A DNA stretch of 64,000 bases from the NCBI RefSeq assembly GCF_009863985.1, contig NZ_WEZT01000012.1:19397-83396 (forward strand), given 5' to 3'. Shown here one piece after another: positions 47,467 to 56,158 of this stretch (its first letter is position 1; each line of letters starts with the position of its first letter). The notes below the pieces were generated by a model, which ran no database searches, had not been told where the DNA came from, and saw only the letters and a list, made by a program, of their open reading frames with translations. Source of the DNA: Furfurilactobacillus milii. GTDB taxonomy: Bacteria > Bacillota > Bacilli > Lactobacillales > Lactobacillaceae. A program made the translations under genes and the position numbers.

Positions 47467-47655
47467 CGGAGGACGTCAAAATTGAATGTAAGCCGCGAAG
47501 GTGTCGTTGATCTGGCGGTTTGTGCCGGATTTATTACACAGGACGGGCGTACAGACTCGGATTTTCACGAGGCTTAACGGCGAGGTGAAAGACTTCGGGT
47601 TTCAGAAGGCACGAACCGGTCCCACGGCAGTATTCAATTTTGACAACCGCAGGCA
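47467..47655 (+). repeat. Structured repeat element, diverged copy E (3' module only)
   Basis: Closed by gtcaaaattgaat (47475-47487) / attcaattttgac (47632-47644), a perfect stem of different sequence from the other copies. The inner helices are gtgt (47501-47504) / acac (47536-47539) and gatctggc / gccggatt with two G-T pairs. The blocks ggcgaggtgaaagac and gaaccggtcccacg are kept. The preceding 47320-47460 has its own stem (gaccgt / acggtc) but I could not align it with the 5' modules of A-D. Confidence 0.7.
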
Positions 47656-47697
47656 AAAGTCAACACCTGCGACCAGACCACGTTTGCTAAACAAAAA

Positions 47698-47737
47698 AGT
47701 GTCATTACCTAGGCTGTGAAACCAAGGTAATGACACT
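47698..47737. terminator. Bidirectional terminator downstream of oppF
   Basis: Stem agtgtcattacct / aggtaatgacact (13 bp) with A- and T-runs on both sides. It ends the opp operon and any plus transcript through element E. Confidence 0.88.
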
Positions 47738-47752
47738 TTTTAGATTGACGTC

Positions 47753-48712
47753 TCAGAGCACATCAAGACCAGCCTTTTCGGCTCGTTCTTGATACATCGC
47801 AACCTCATCTTCAGCTGCACGAACAAAGTGGTGTGGTGCGATTTCAACCATTGTCCGTGGTTTATCGTCGCCTTCCATCGTTGGCTCGTACGGAATCTGC
47901 TTCCGTGCTCGCTCAACTTCAGGATCAGGAACTGGCACCGCTGATAACAAACTCGTTGTATAGTCATGCAACGGTTTTGTATAAACTTCGTCAGCAGGTC
48001 CAATTTCCAACATCCGACCATAGTGCATAACACCAATCCGGTCAGAAATATACTTCACCATTGATAAGTCGTGGGCAATGAACAAGTACGTTAAATTGTT
48101 CTTGATTTGCAATTCCTTCATCAAGTTAACAACTTGCGCCTGAATCGACACGTCCAATGCTGAGATGGGTTCATCGGCAATGATGAACTTCGGATCAACA
48201 GCTAACGCACGGGCAATCCCGATTCGTTGACGCTGACCACCTGAAAATTCATGCGGATACCGGCTCGAATGGTCTTTGTTCAACCCAACTGTTTCCAGTA
48301 AATTTTCAACCATGTCTGTTCGTTCTTGATCATTTTTCGCTAAGTGATGGATGTCGATGCCTTCAGCAACAATATCTTTAACCTTCATCCGGGGATTTAG
48401 AGAAGCATAAGGATCCTGGAAGATCATCTGCATTTCTTTACGAAATTCCAACTGATCTTTACGACCTTTGATTTTTGCAACATCCTTACCGTTGAATAAG
48501 ACTTCACCAGCAGTTGGTTCGTATAAATGAATGATTGCGCGCCCTGTTGTCGTTTTACCAGAACCAGACTCACCAACTAAGCCAAACGTCTCGCCTTCGT
48601 AAATGTCGAAGGAGACGTCGTCGACAGCGCGAACTTCGTCGTTTTTGCCAACATTGAAATACTGTTTCAAGTTTTTAACTTCCAGAATCTTTTTACGATC
48701 TGTGTAATCCAT
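47753..48712 (-). CDS. oppF: Oligopeptide ABC transporter ATP-binding protein OppF
   Basis: A 319-residue ATPase with Walker A GESGSGKTTTGRAI, signature FSGGQRQRIGIAR and Walker B FIIADEPISALD, and a C-terminal oligopeptide/dipeptide extension. It is the last gene of oppA-B-C-D-F. GGAG precedes the ATG and 15 nt separate it from oppD. Confidence 0.95.
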   Translation of the reverse strand: MDYTDRKKILEVKNLKQYFNVGKNDEVRAVDDVSFDIYEGETFGLVGESGSGKTTTGRAIIHLYEPTAGEVLFNGKDVAKIKGRKDQLEFRKEMQMIFQDPYASLNPRMKVKDIVAEGIDIHHLAKNDQERTDMVENLLETVGLNKDHSSRYPHEFSGGQRQRIGIARALAVDPKFIIADEPISALDVSIQAQVVNLMKELQIKNNLTYLFIAHDLSMVKYISDRIGVMHYGRMLEIGPADEVYTKPLHDYTTSLLSAVPVPDPEVERARKQIPYEPTMEGDDKPRTMVEIAPHHFVRAAEDEVAMYQERAEKAGLDVL

Positions 48713-48727
48713 GTGCGTCTCCTTTCT

Positions 48728-49861
48728 CTATTCGCGATCTGAGTCGTCTAAGTTATCAGCCGTGTTCAACGGTGTAGCTGGGCGAACCAGTTCGCCATCA
48801 TCCGTGTGCATCTTGGCCCATTGCGCCTGCCGTTTGGCAATTGCCTCAGGTGGTGTCACTTTTTCAGCACGGGGATCTAATAACCACGTCGCTGCATAGT
48901 GAGTGTCTGAAACCTTAAAGAACGGTGGTTCCTGCTCAGCATCGATCTTCAATGCGTACGGGTTACGGGCCGCAAACGCATCACCCTTTGGTGGATCCAA
49001 CAAGTCTGGCGGTGTCCCTGGAATAGCAGACAATTCACCGCTTTGAGTATCCAAGGTTGGCATGGAGTTCAATAACCCCCACGTATATGGATGTTGTGGA
49101 TTGTAGAAGATTTCATCCACAGTTCCGTATTCAACAATCTTACCAGCATACATAACGGCAATTCGGTCAGCCATACCGGCAACCACACCAAGGTCATGCG
49201 TGATAAAGATAATTGAAGTTTCGATTTTTTCTTGTAATTCTTTCATTAACTTCAGAATTTGAGCTTGAATGGTCACATCCAACGCGGTGGTTGGTTCATC
49301 GGCAATCAACACCTCTGGGTAACAAATCAACGCAATCGCAATCACGATCCGTTGACGCATCCCACCTGAAAATTGGTGCGGATAGTCATTGATGCGGTGT
49401 TCAGCATCCGTAATGCCGACCAACTTTAACATTTCCAAAGCTTGGGCCATCGCCTGCTTTTTTGAAACATGGTTATGAATAATCAGCGGTTCAGCAATCT
49501 GACGGCCAATCTTCATCGTTGGGTCCAACGAAGTCATTGGGTCCTGGAAGATCATCGCGATATCTTTACCACGAATCTGTTGCATTTCTTTTTCGGACTT
49601 CTTCAACACGTCTTCGCCGTGAAACATAATCTGACCGCCAGCAATTTCGGCGTTGTCAGCATTAAGTCCCATTAACGAACGCGTGGTAACAGACTTACCA
49701 GAACCTGATTCACCAACGATGGCCAACGTTTCACCCTTTTTCAAATGGAATGAAACGTCGCGAATCGCCTTAACCTTGCCCGCATAGGTATCAAAGTTAA
49801 TCTTCAGGTTTTTGACTTCAATTAAGTTTTCTGTGTCATTATTTTCCACGATTAACGTCAC
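48728..49861 (-). CDS. oppD: Oligopeptide ABC transporter ATP-binding protein OppD
   Basis: A 377-residue ATPase starting at GTG directly after the oppC stop. Walker A is GESGSGKSVTTRSL, the signature FSGGMRQRIVIAIAL and Walker B LIADEPTTALD. The C-terminal extension has the oligopeptide-type sequence PGTPPDLLDPPKGDAFAARN. It powers peptide import with OppF. Confidence 0.95.
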   Translation of the reverse strand: MTLIVENNDTENLIEVKNLKINFDTYAGKVKAIRDVSFHLKKGETLAIVGESGSGKSVTTRSLMGLNADNAEIAGGQIMFHGEDVLKKSEKEMQQIRGKDIAMIFQDPMTSLDPTMKIGRQIAEPLIIHNHVSKKQAMAQALEMLKLVGITDAEHRINDYPHQFSGGMRQRIVIAIALICYPEVLIADEPTTALDVTIQAQILKLMKELQEKIETSIIFITHDLGVVAGMADRIAVMYAGKIVEYGTVDEIFYNPQHPYTWGLLNSMPTLDTQSGELSAIPGTPPDLLDPPKGDAFAARNPYALKIDAEQEPPFFKVSDTHYAATWLLDPRAEKVTPPEAIAKRQAQWAKMHTDDGELVRPATPLNTADNLDDSDRE

Positions 49862-50884
49862 CTACTCTCTTGAACGTGGGTCAAAGGCATCCCGCAAGCC
49901 ATCGGCAAACAGGTTGAAACAAATCATGATAACCATTAAGACAACGGCTGGGTACCACATCTGGAATGGCAAGAACTGGAAGTTCTTTTGTCCATCTGAG
50001 ATCAATGTCCCCAGTGAAGCAGTTGGTGGCTGAATCCCGATCCCGATATATGATAGGAAGGCCTCGAAGAAGATGGCACTCGGAATCGTAAACATCGTTT
50101 GAATGATGATCACTGAGCTCATGTTTGGAATCAAGTGTTTCCACGCGATCTTCCATGAGCTTTCACCCAACGTCCGTGCGGCCAAGATATATTCTTGGCT
50201 CTTTAGCGTCAGCGCCTCGGCACGAATTAAACGGGCCATCGTCGTCCAACTGGAGATGGCAATCGCTAATGAAATAGACAGAAGCGAACCACGCATCACA
50301 ACTAACAGTAAAATCATGTAAACCAAGTTAGGCACGGAGGACAAAATTTCAATGATCCGTTGCATGATCATATCCGTTCTGCCTCCACGCCATCCCGAGA
50401 TCAGGCCATACCCGACCCCGACGGTCAAATCTAGCAGCGTTGCAATCAAGGCAACGGCTAGTGACACCCGGGTACCTGCAATAATCCGTGATAAGAGGTC
50501 ACGGCCTAAATAGTCAGTCCCTAAAATCCAGTACTTACCTGACGGAACGTGTTGCTGTTGGTAAGCATCAACACGACCACCGTCTACAGCCTTTGTTCCA
50601 TCCAGTCCAGGAATGTGGACGCCTGGAATTTTTGGTGGCAAGTTCGTATAGGCAGGTTGTGCGTTGTTCGGCTGGTGTGGTGAAATCAGCGGACCAGCCA
50701 GTGAAAGCACCAGAATCGCCAATAAAATCCACATTGAGATGAACGCAATTTTATTTTTCTTTAATCGACGCCATGCATCCTGTGTGAAGGTCAGCGAAGG
50801 CGCAGCAATCTTTTCATTATCAAGATGTTCTTCTTTACCAAGTGGTTCGAAGGCATCGTTTGAAACATTCGCGTTTTCAGCCAT
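49862..50884 (-). CDS. oppC: Oligopeptide ABC transporter permease OppC
   Basis: A 340-residue permease with a cytoplasmic N-terminus of about 45 residues, a first span, a long extracellular loop and five more spans. The EAA-type loop is in ARTLGESSWKIAWKHLIPN. It overlaps oppB by one base (TAATG) and abuts oppD. Confidence 0.95.
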   Translation of the reverse strand: MAENANVSNDAFEPLGKEEHLDNEKIAAPSLTFTQDAWRRLKKNKIAFISMWILLAILVLSLAGPLISPHQPNNAQPAYTNLPPKIPGVHIPGLDGTKAVDGGRVDAYQQQHVPSGKYWILGTDYLGRDLLSRIIAGTRVSLAVALIATLLDLTVGVGYGLISGWRGGRTDMIMQRIIEILSSVPNLVYMILLLVVMRGSLLSISLAIAISSWTTMARLIRAEALTLKSQEYILAARTLGESSWKIAWKHLIPNMSSVIIIQTMFTIPSAIFFEAFLSYIGIGIQPPTASLGTLISDGQKNFQFLPFQMWYPAVVLMVIMICFNLFADGLRDAFDPRSRE

Positions 50885-51813
50885 TAGCTTCGACCTCCTT
50901 GCAGACGGATCCGTGGGTCAACGATTCCGTAAACGATATCGGTAATCAATAAGACAACCACTAGTAATACTGAGTACATCATCGTAATCCCCATGATGGT
51001 TGGGTAGTCATTAGTCGTAATCGACTTAACGAATTGTTCCCCAATCCCAGGCACGGCGAAGATGTTTTCAACAACCAGTGAGCCGGTCATCAAGTTAACC
51101 GTCAGTGGTCCAATCAATGTAATCAGTGGAATCAAGGAGTTCCGCAAAGCATGGTGATAAACCACGCCAGTGCTGGTTAGCCCCTTGGCTTTCGCTAATT
51201 CAATGTAATCAGAGCTCATGACGTCAACCATTTCGGTTCGGATAAACCGCGCCGTCGTGGCAAACGGAGAGCCCGCCAGCGCGATGGTCGGGAGAATCGT
51301 ATATGAGAAGTTCCCCCAGCCGGCAACTGGAAAGGCACCAGCTTTCAAACCAATGTAGTACTGCAACAAGATGGCAAGCACGAAACTTGGAATCGAGATC
51401 ATTAAGATAGAAATAACCGTCATCGTGCCGTCGACCCAAGTGTTCCGACGAATTGCCGCAATTCCACCAACGATGATACCTAAAAGCACCCCAACGATCA
51501 TCGCTTGAATCCCAAGCTGGAATGATGCAGGCATCCGGGTTGCCAAAAGGTATGATACCGGTTGGTTATCAAACTGGAATGACAAGCCGAAGTTACCACG
51601 AACCATGCCGGCCAGGTAAATTAGGTATTGCTGCCACACGGGCTTATCCAACCCATACGTGTGGTAAATCATTTGAATCTGTGTATGCGAGAGTTTTGAC
51701 TCGTTACTTAACGGTGTCCCTGGCAACAGCTTCATCATAAAGAACGTGATGGTCGCAATCAGGAATAACGTTAGAATGAGGTAAAACAGTCGTTTGAGCA
51801 GGTATTTTGCCAT
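50884..51813 (-). CDS. oppB: Oligopeptide ABC transporter permease OppB
   Basis: A 309-residue permease with six spans, starting MAKYLLKRLFYLILTLFLIA. The EAA loop is AKAKGLTSTGVVYHHALRNS. It follows oppA by 177 nt; no terminator hairpin was seen there, so readthrough from oppA is likely. Confidence 0.95.
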   Translation of the reverse strand: MAKYLLKRLFYLILTLFLIATITFFMMKLLPGTPLSNESKLSHTQIQMIYHTYGLDKPVWQQYLIYLAGMVRGNFGLSFQFDNQPVSYLLATRMPASFQLGIQAMIVGVLLGIIVGGIAAIRRNTWVDGTMTVISILMISIPSFVLAILLQYYIGLKAGAFPVAGWGNFSYTILPTIALAGSPFATTARFIRTEMVDVMSSDYIELAKAKGLTSTGVVYHHALRNSLIPLITLIGPLTVNLMTGSLVVENIFAVPGIGEQFVKSITTNDYPTIMGITMMYSVLLVVVLLITDIVYGIVDPRIRLQGGRS

Positions 51814-51990
51814 AAACTTACTTCCTCACAATCTAAACCAGACAAGTAATAAGTGCGAGATTTCCATCGAATAATGAGAATTTGCTGAAAATCATTAATG
51901 TTCATCTTAAAGCAAAACGTGGGGATAAACCAGAATGAAATGGTTTTTCCTCACGTTTCCCTCTAAATTCGAGCCGTTAATATCAGTTAA

Positions 51991-53631
51991 TTACTTAACC
52001 TCAACGTTCTTGTAGTTGAAGTTAACACCAGCTGAATTGTAAATAATCCCCTTGACATAGCTCTTTTGAAGCATTGGACCCGAGCCAGAAGCAGTGCCCC
52101 AGTACAATGGCACAATCCCAACATCCTTTGTCAGAATCTTTTCAGCATTAACCAGATCTTCATAACGTTGTTGCTTGTTATTAGCATCCTTGTTAGCTGA
52201 ATCCTTGATCAGAGTGTCATATTCTGAGTTCTTCCATTTACCATTATTTTGTGAGTTATCTGACGTGAACAAGGATGAGTATGTGTACGGATCGTTGTAG
52301 TCAGCGCCCCAAAGTGTGATAACCGCATCAAAATCACCATTAGAAGATTTCGTCAGACGGTTCTTAAATGGCACATTTTGAAGAGAGACCTTAACGCCAG
52401 GTAACTTTTCAAATTGTGATTGCAAGAACTCTGAGTTTTGTTTACTGTTTGACGTATCATCAGCAAGTAAGGTGAAGTTCAAGCTTGAAATACCGGCTTC
52501 CTTCTCCCCTTCCTTCAACAATTGCTTAGCTTTAGCTAAGTCATGATCAGTTGTATCAGCAACCTTTGAATCACTAGCAAAGTCAGCACCCGTCTTTGGG
52601 TTCTTGGTCAACTTCGTTGGAATTAAACCAGTAGCGGCTTTTGAACCATCTTCTAGAACGTTGTTAACCAATTGCTTACGATCCAGTGCTAAGGACAATG
52701 CTTGACGAATCTTTTGGTTCTTAAATGCAGGCACTTTCTCTTCGTTCAATTCCATGTAAGCGGAAGTTGAACCTTGATAATAAACGTAGTTCTTGTTGTT
52801 TTTGTAGTTTGCAACTTGTGAACCCTGTAATTGCGTTTGATCAATCTTACCGGAGTTGAATAAGTTAAGTGCAGTGTTACCTTCCTTAACCACTTGGAAG
52901 TTGATGGTGTTCGTCTTAACAGCACTCTTATCCCAGTAACTGTTGTTCTTAACCCACTTCCACTTGGTGTTAGTACCAGTCCAGCCTTCAACCTTGAAAG
53001 GTCCGTTATAAACTTGCTTGTTGGCTGACATTCCGTACTTAGAACCGTACTTGTCAACAACCTTCTGATCTTGTGGGAAGAAGATTGGGAAACCAAGCAA
53101 TAACTTGAAGTAAGGAATTGGCTTTTCAAGTGTAACTTCCAATTTGTAGTCGCCGACTGCTTTAACACCAAGAGACTTTACATCAGCCTTCTTGTTTTGG
53201 ATAGCATCTGCGTTCTTCACACCGTCAAATAAGTATGCGTATTGTGATGCCGTCTTTGGATCATTTGTGCGCCGCCATGAATAAACAAAATCTTTGGCAG
53301 TGACTTTATCACCGTTTGACCACTTTGTGTTCTTACGCAAGTTAAAGGTCCAGTGTAAACCATCTTTTGATTCAGTCGTCTTTGTTGCCAACGCATTTTG
53401 AATCTTAGAGTCTTTACCAATTCGGTAAATCCCTTCCTGTGTGTTTGACAAGGCTGTTAAAGATGAGTTATCCGTAACCTTTGATGTATCCAAACCTGGC
53501 ATTTCCGCACTGGTTGCAAGATTCAGTACACCCTTGTGTGAAGAAGCACCACTTTTGTTGCCACACGCTGCCAATGTTAAGGCAGAAATGGCTGCGACAG
53601 CGCCAAGTGCTAATACTCTTCGCAACTTCAT
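51991..53631 (-). CDS. oppA: Oligopeptide-binding lipoprotein OppA
   Basis: A 546-residue SBP_bac_5 family lipoprotein. The signal peptide ends in the lipobox TLAACGNKSG (Cys near residue 23). Body motifs include WTFNLRKNTKWSNGDKVTAK and DFVYSWRRTNDP. GGAG lies 8-9 nt before the ATG. It supplies peptides to OppBCDF. A paralogue with the same architecture is at 60240-61874. A palindrome and two tandem promoters lie upstream. Confidence 0.95.
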   Translation of the reverse strand: MKLRRVLALGAVAAISALTLAACGNKSGASSHKGVLNLATSAEMPGLDTSKVTDNSSLTALSNTQEGIYRIGKDSKIQNALATKTTESKDGLHWTFNLRKNTKWSNGDKVTAKDFVYSWRRTNDPKTASQYAYLFDGVKNADAIQNKKADVKSLGVKAVGDYKLEVTLEKPIPYFKLLLGFPIFFPQDQKVVDKYGSKYGMSANKQVYNGPFKVEGWTGTNTKWKWVKNNSYWDKSAVKTNTINFQVVKEGNTALNLFNSGKIDQTQLQGSQVANYKNNKNYVYYQGSTSAYMELNEEKVPAFKNQKIRQALSLALDRKQLVNNVLEDGSKAATGLIPTKLTKNPKTGADFASDSKVADTTDHDLAKAKQLLKEGEKEAGISSLNFTLLADDTSNSKQNSEFLQSQFEKLPGVKVSLQNVPFKNRLTKSSNGDFDAVITLWGADYNDPYTYSSLFTSDNSQNNGKWKNSEYDTLIKDSANKDANNKQQRYEDLVNAEKILTKDVGIVPLYWGTASGSGPMLQKSYVKGIIYNSAGVNFNYKNVEVK

Positions 53632-53651
53632 ATCGCCAACTCCTTTGTTTT

Positions 53652-53669
53652 TTGTTACCCCGGTAACAA
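53652..53669. promoter_or_regulatory. Perfect palindrome in the oppA leader
   Basis: ttgttacc / ggtaacaa with a 2-nt centre, 20 bp before the oppA start and downstream of both promoters. It is either a hairpin or an operator. Confidence 0.5.
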
Positions 53670-53687
53670 TTTGTGACCTTCCGCAAT

Positions 53688-53745
53688 AAAATATCTATTC
53701 GAAAAGTATGTGTCAAATGATAAATGAGAATTCAATGAATGTCAA
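53688..53745 (-). promoter_or_regulatory. Two tandem promoters of the opp operon
   Basis: Minus strand P1: TTGACA (53740-53745), 17-nt spacer, TATCAT (53717-53722). P2: TTGACA (53711-53716), 17-nt spacer, TATTTT (53688-53693). The P1 -10 is directly adjacent to the P2 -35. Both -35 boxes are perfect. Confidence 0.75.
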
Positions 53746-53786
53746 CGCAGCTTTTCCCATTTATTGCTTAGAATTTTTTAGCAAAC

Positions 53787-53813
53787 AAAAAAGGTCGGCT
53801 TAAAGCCCACCTT
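53787..53813 (-). terminator. Terminator after the DUF915-like gene
   Basis: Minus stem aaggtgggct / agccgacctt with one C-C mismatch, followed by six T. The rest of 53814-54003 shows no gene. Confidence 0.65.
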
Positions 53814-54003
53814 GTTAGTGTTTGTTAACCATTATTACAATTATGTGTCGAATCATTTTAGTGGTCTAGTCTATTTAGTCGCTAATTGATTTTATACATT
53901 TATACAGAATATTCTCATTTTTATCACGATAACTTAAGCTGACCTTAGTGGGCCTGCCAAATAAAACGAATAACGGCAGATTTAACGCGTTGGTTCCATC
54001 GAA

Positions 54004-54801
54004 TTATGCCGAGTGCTCAGCGTCACGACCATGGACGATGATTTGTTTAATATGATCATGACGCTCGTTTAAGGCGAACTTTAATGATGTCGTTGAAACT
54101 AGGGTTACCACACCATCTGAATCGCTACCATTATCCAAATCACCGGCAATCAGCAACATCGGTAAATGTTTTGGAAAGTTGTGGGCGCCAGCTACAATCT
54201 CTTGATATTCAGGATGCACAATTGCCGGCTGTCCCGTGCGCAAAAAGTAGTTTTCATGAATACGATCTTCACGAAATAAGGCGCTATCGTATGTCCCTGC
54301 CACTAATGCCAATCTCTTCAGTCGCAATGCCGGATGATGTTCATTAGCGATGACCAATGCAAGGCATCCACGTGAATGTCCAACGGCATTGTATTGTTGG
54401 ATACCATAACGATCTTTTAACACTTGTAATAGCTCATTTAACCATTGTGCATCGGTCGTCCAATTAGCATGGTTATCACGAAATACAACTTGGATAATGG
54501 GTCGCTTAACCCCAATAGGCCAGTGTCCAATTAAAGTGGGCGCCATTCCGCCACCAACTTCTGCAACAAGAACACGCTGCGCACCAGCAGTTCGTTTTGC
54601 CTGATAAATTAATGGATCAAAGCTTTCCGGTCCACCATGAAAGCCATGCACCATCAAGGTTGGAATTGCCCGCTGAGAAGCGGGCTTTTTTGCTGCCATT
54701 AAGAGCAGGCTAAAGCAGGCCAAGAAGGCAACGCATAAAATTCTTAATCTTTTTATGGTAGTTCCCTCCCGACTGTTGTGACAACGATTTAACTCACTCA
54801 C
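54004..54801 (-). CDS. DUF915-like secreted alpha/beta hydrolase
   Basis: The hydrophobic segment RILCVAFLACFSLLLMAA near the N-terminus is a signal peptide or anchor. The hydrolase core has TLMVHGFHGGPESFDPLIYQ, the nucleophile elbow AVGHSRGCLAL (Ser near 144), Asp in GDLDNGSDSDGVV and His in NERHDHIKQI. DUF915 proteins are common in lactobacilli, with unknown substrates. The start is unclear: the frame opens at GTG (54801) with a poor site, while a strong GGGAGGG lies 7 nt before an in-frame ATA (54754-54756). Confidence 0.82.
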   Translation of the reverse strand: MSELNRCHNSREGTTIKRLRILCVAFLACFSLLLMAAKKPASQRAIPTLMVHGFHGGPESFDPLIYQAKRTAGAQRVLVAEVGGGMAPTLIGHWPIGVKRPIIQVVFRDNHANWTTDAQWLNELLQVLKDRYGIQQYNAVGHSRGCLALVIANEHHPALRLKRLALVAGTYDSALFREDRIHENYFLRTGQPAIVHPEYQEIVAGAHNFPKHLPMLLIAGDLDNGSDSDGVVTLVSTTSLKFALNERHDHIKQIIVHGRDAEHSA

Positions 54802-54928
54802 CCATTATCGCGTGTCTCACTTTTTTGTCAATTTAAGCTTGCTTTAAGAGCTCGTTGTTAAATTCAAACTCACACAAACCGGTTTGGTACCAAAAAACAT
54901 TTCCAACCATAGAAACGGGGGTGACCCA

Positions 54929-56158
54929 GTGAAGCAACCACGAGTGTACTTGCACGAAGTTGATTTCATGCGTGTCTTTTTTATCTTCGGTGTCGTGCTC
55001 GTTCACACTATTTCACAATATGACGATCAATTTCAGGGTCGAAGTGGACTGTTCCTTAATGAAATTTACGGATCCTTACACTTTACCCGGCTAGGATTTA
55101 TGTTCATGACTGGGATGGTGCTATTTCTTAATTACTATCACCGACCAATTCGCCTATGGTCTTTCTGGCGCAAACGCTACGTTGGTGTCGGCATACCTTA
55201 CATCTTTTGGATCACCGTTTATTTACTGATTACGCTCTTCCAAGGCAACTTGTCCGCTGCCTCGTTCGGACCAACTTGGTTAACCACCGTGATTCATGGT
55301 AGTGACTTCTTTATGTACTATGTGTTGGTTACTTTTCAACTGTACTTAGTTTTCCCCGTCATTGTCTGGCTTCTCAAACGAACGGAGAAACATCACGGTC
55401 TAGTTCTGACCGTCAGTTTTCTTGTCCAACTGGCCGTAGCCTTCAGCATTAAGTATTGGCTACCACACGTTGATACCAGTCATTGGCCATTTTTACTCCG
55501 AAGCTACGGTAGTTTCCTCGGCACATACCAATTTTACTTTTTAGCTGGTGGATTACTCAGTATTCACTACAAGTCAGTAATTGCGTTTGTCAAACAGCAT
55601 GAGCGGCCGATTCTAATCAGCACAGTAGTCTTCATCCCCATTATTTGGCTGTATTACTATCTCGACTACAACGTTTTCAGACTTAACATTTCCGCATCCA
55701 GCTTTATGCATCAACCGCTGATGGTCGTGTACAGTTCGCTGATTATTCTGTCTGTTCTGTTGCTGGGGTTACATTACGCAAACTACCAGCATCGACATCC
55801 TCACAGCCTGCCCGCTCGCTTTGTTGCCTTGGGTGCCAAACTGAGTTTTGGTATTTACTTAACTCAAACGCTAGCGCTCTGGTTCTGGCCATCAATTTTA
55901 CCGATGATGCCTAACACTAAGACCTATTTCATCGCGTTACCAATCTACAATCTAATTATCTTTAGCACTGCGTTTATCATTAGTTATTTACTTTATAAAT
56001 TACCGTGGACTGGCCGCCTTATCGGCCGACCACGACGACACACAAATTCCGGAAAGGCAGGTTTTGCCCATGAAAAACTCAATTTTCTCACTCAACGATT
56101 CAATTTCAAATCTTCTTCAGCAGAAACCGAACCACAACCTCGTCAAAGATCTCGGTGA
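54929..56158 (+). CDS. Acyltransferase 3 family membrane protein
   Basis: A 409-residue protein probably starting at GTG (54929), which has GGGGGTG 5 nt upstream; the frame extends 15 codons further. About ten spans. The N-terminal YLHEVDFMRVFFIFGVVLVHT carries the conserved His of this family. It O-acylates a cell-surface carbohydrate or lipid by family; the acceptor is unknown. Its last 89 nt overlap the following ligase gene in another frame. Confidence 0.85.
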   Translation: MKQPRVYLHEVDFMRVFFIFGVVLVHTISQYDDQFQGRSGLFLNEIYGSLHFTRLGFMFMTGMVLFLNYYHRPIRLWSFWRKRYVGVGIPYIFWITVYLLITLFQGNLSAASFGPTWLTTVIHGSDFFMYYVLVTFQLYLVFPVIVWLLKRTEKHHGLVLTVSFLVQLAVAFSIKYWLPHVDTSHWPFLLRSYGSFLGTYQFYFLAGGLLSIHYKSVIAFVKQHERPILISTVVFIPIIWLYYYLDYNVFRLNISASSFMHQPLMVVYSSLIILSVLLLGLHYANYQHRHPHSLPARFVALGAKLSFGIYLTQTLALWFWPSILPMMPNTKTYFIALPIYNLIIFSTAFIISYLLYKLPWTGRLIGRPRRHTNSGKAGFAHEKLNFLTQRFNFKSSSAETEPQPRQRSR

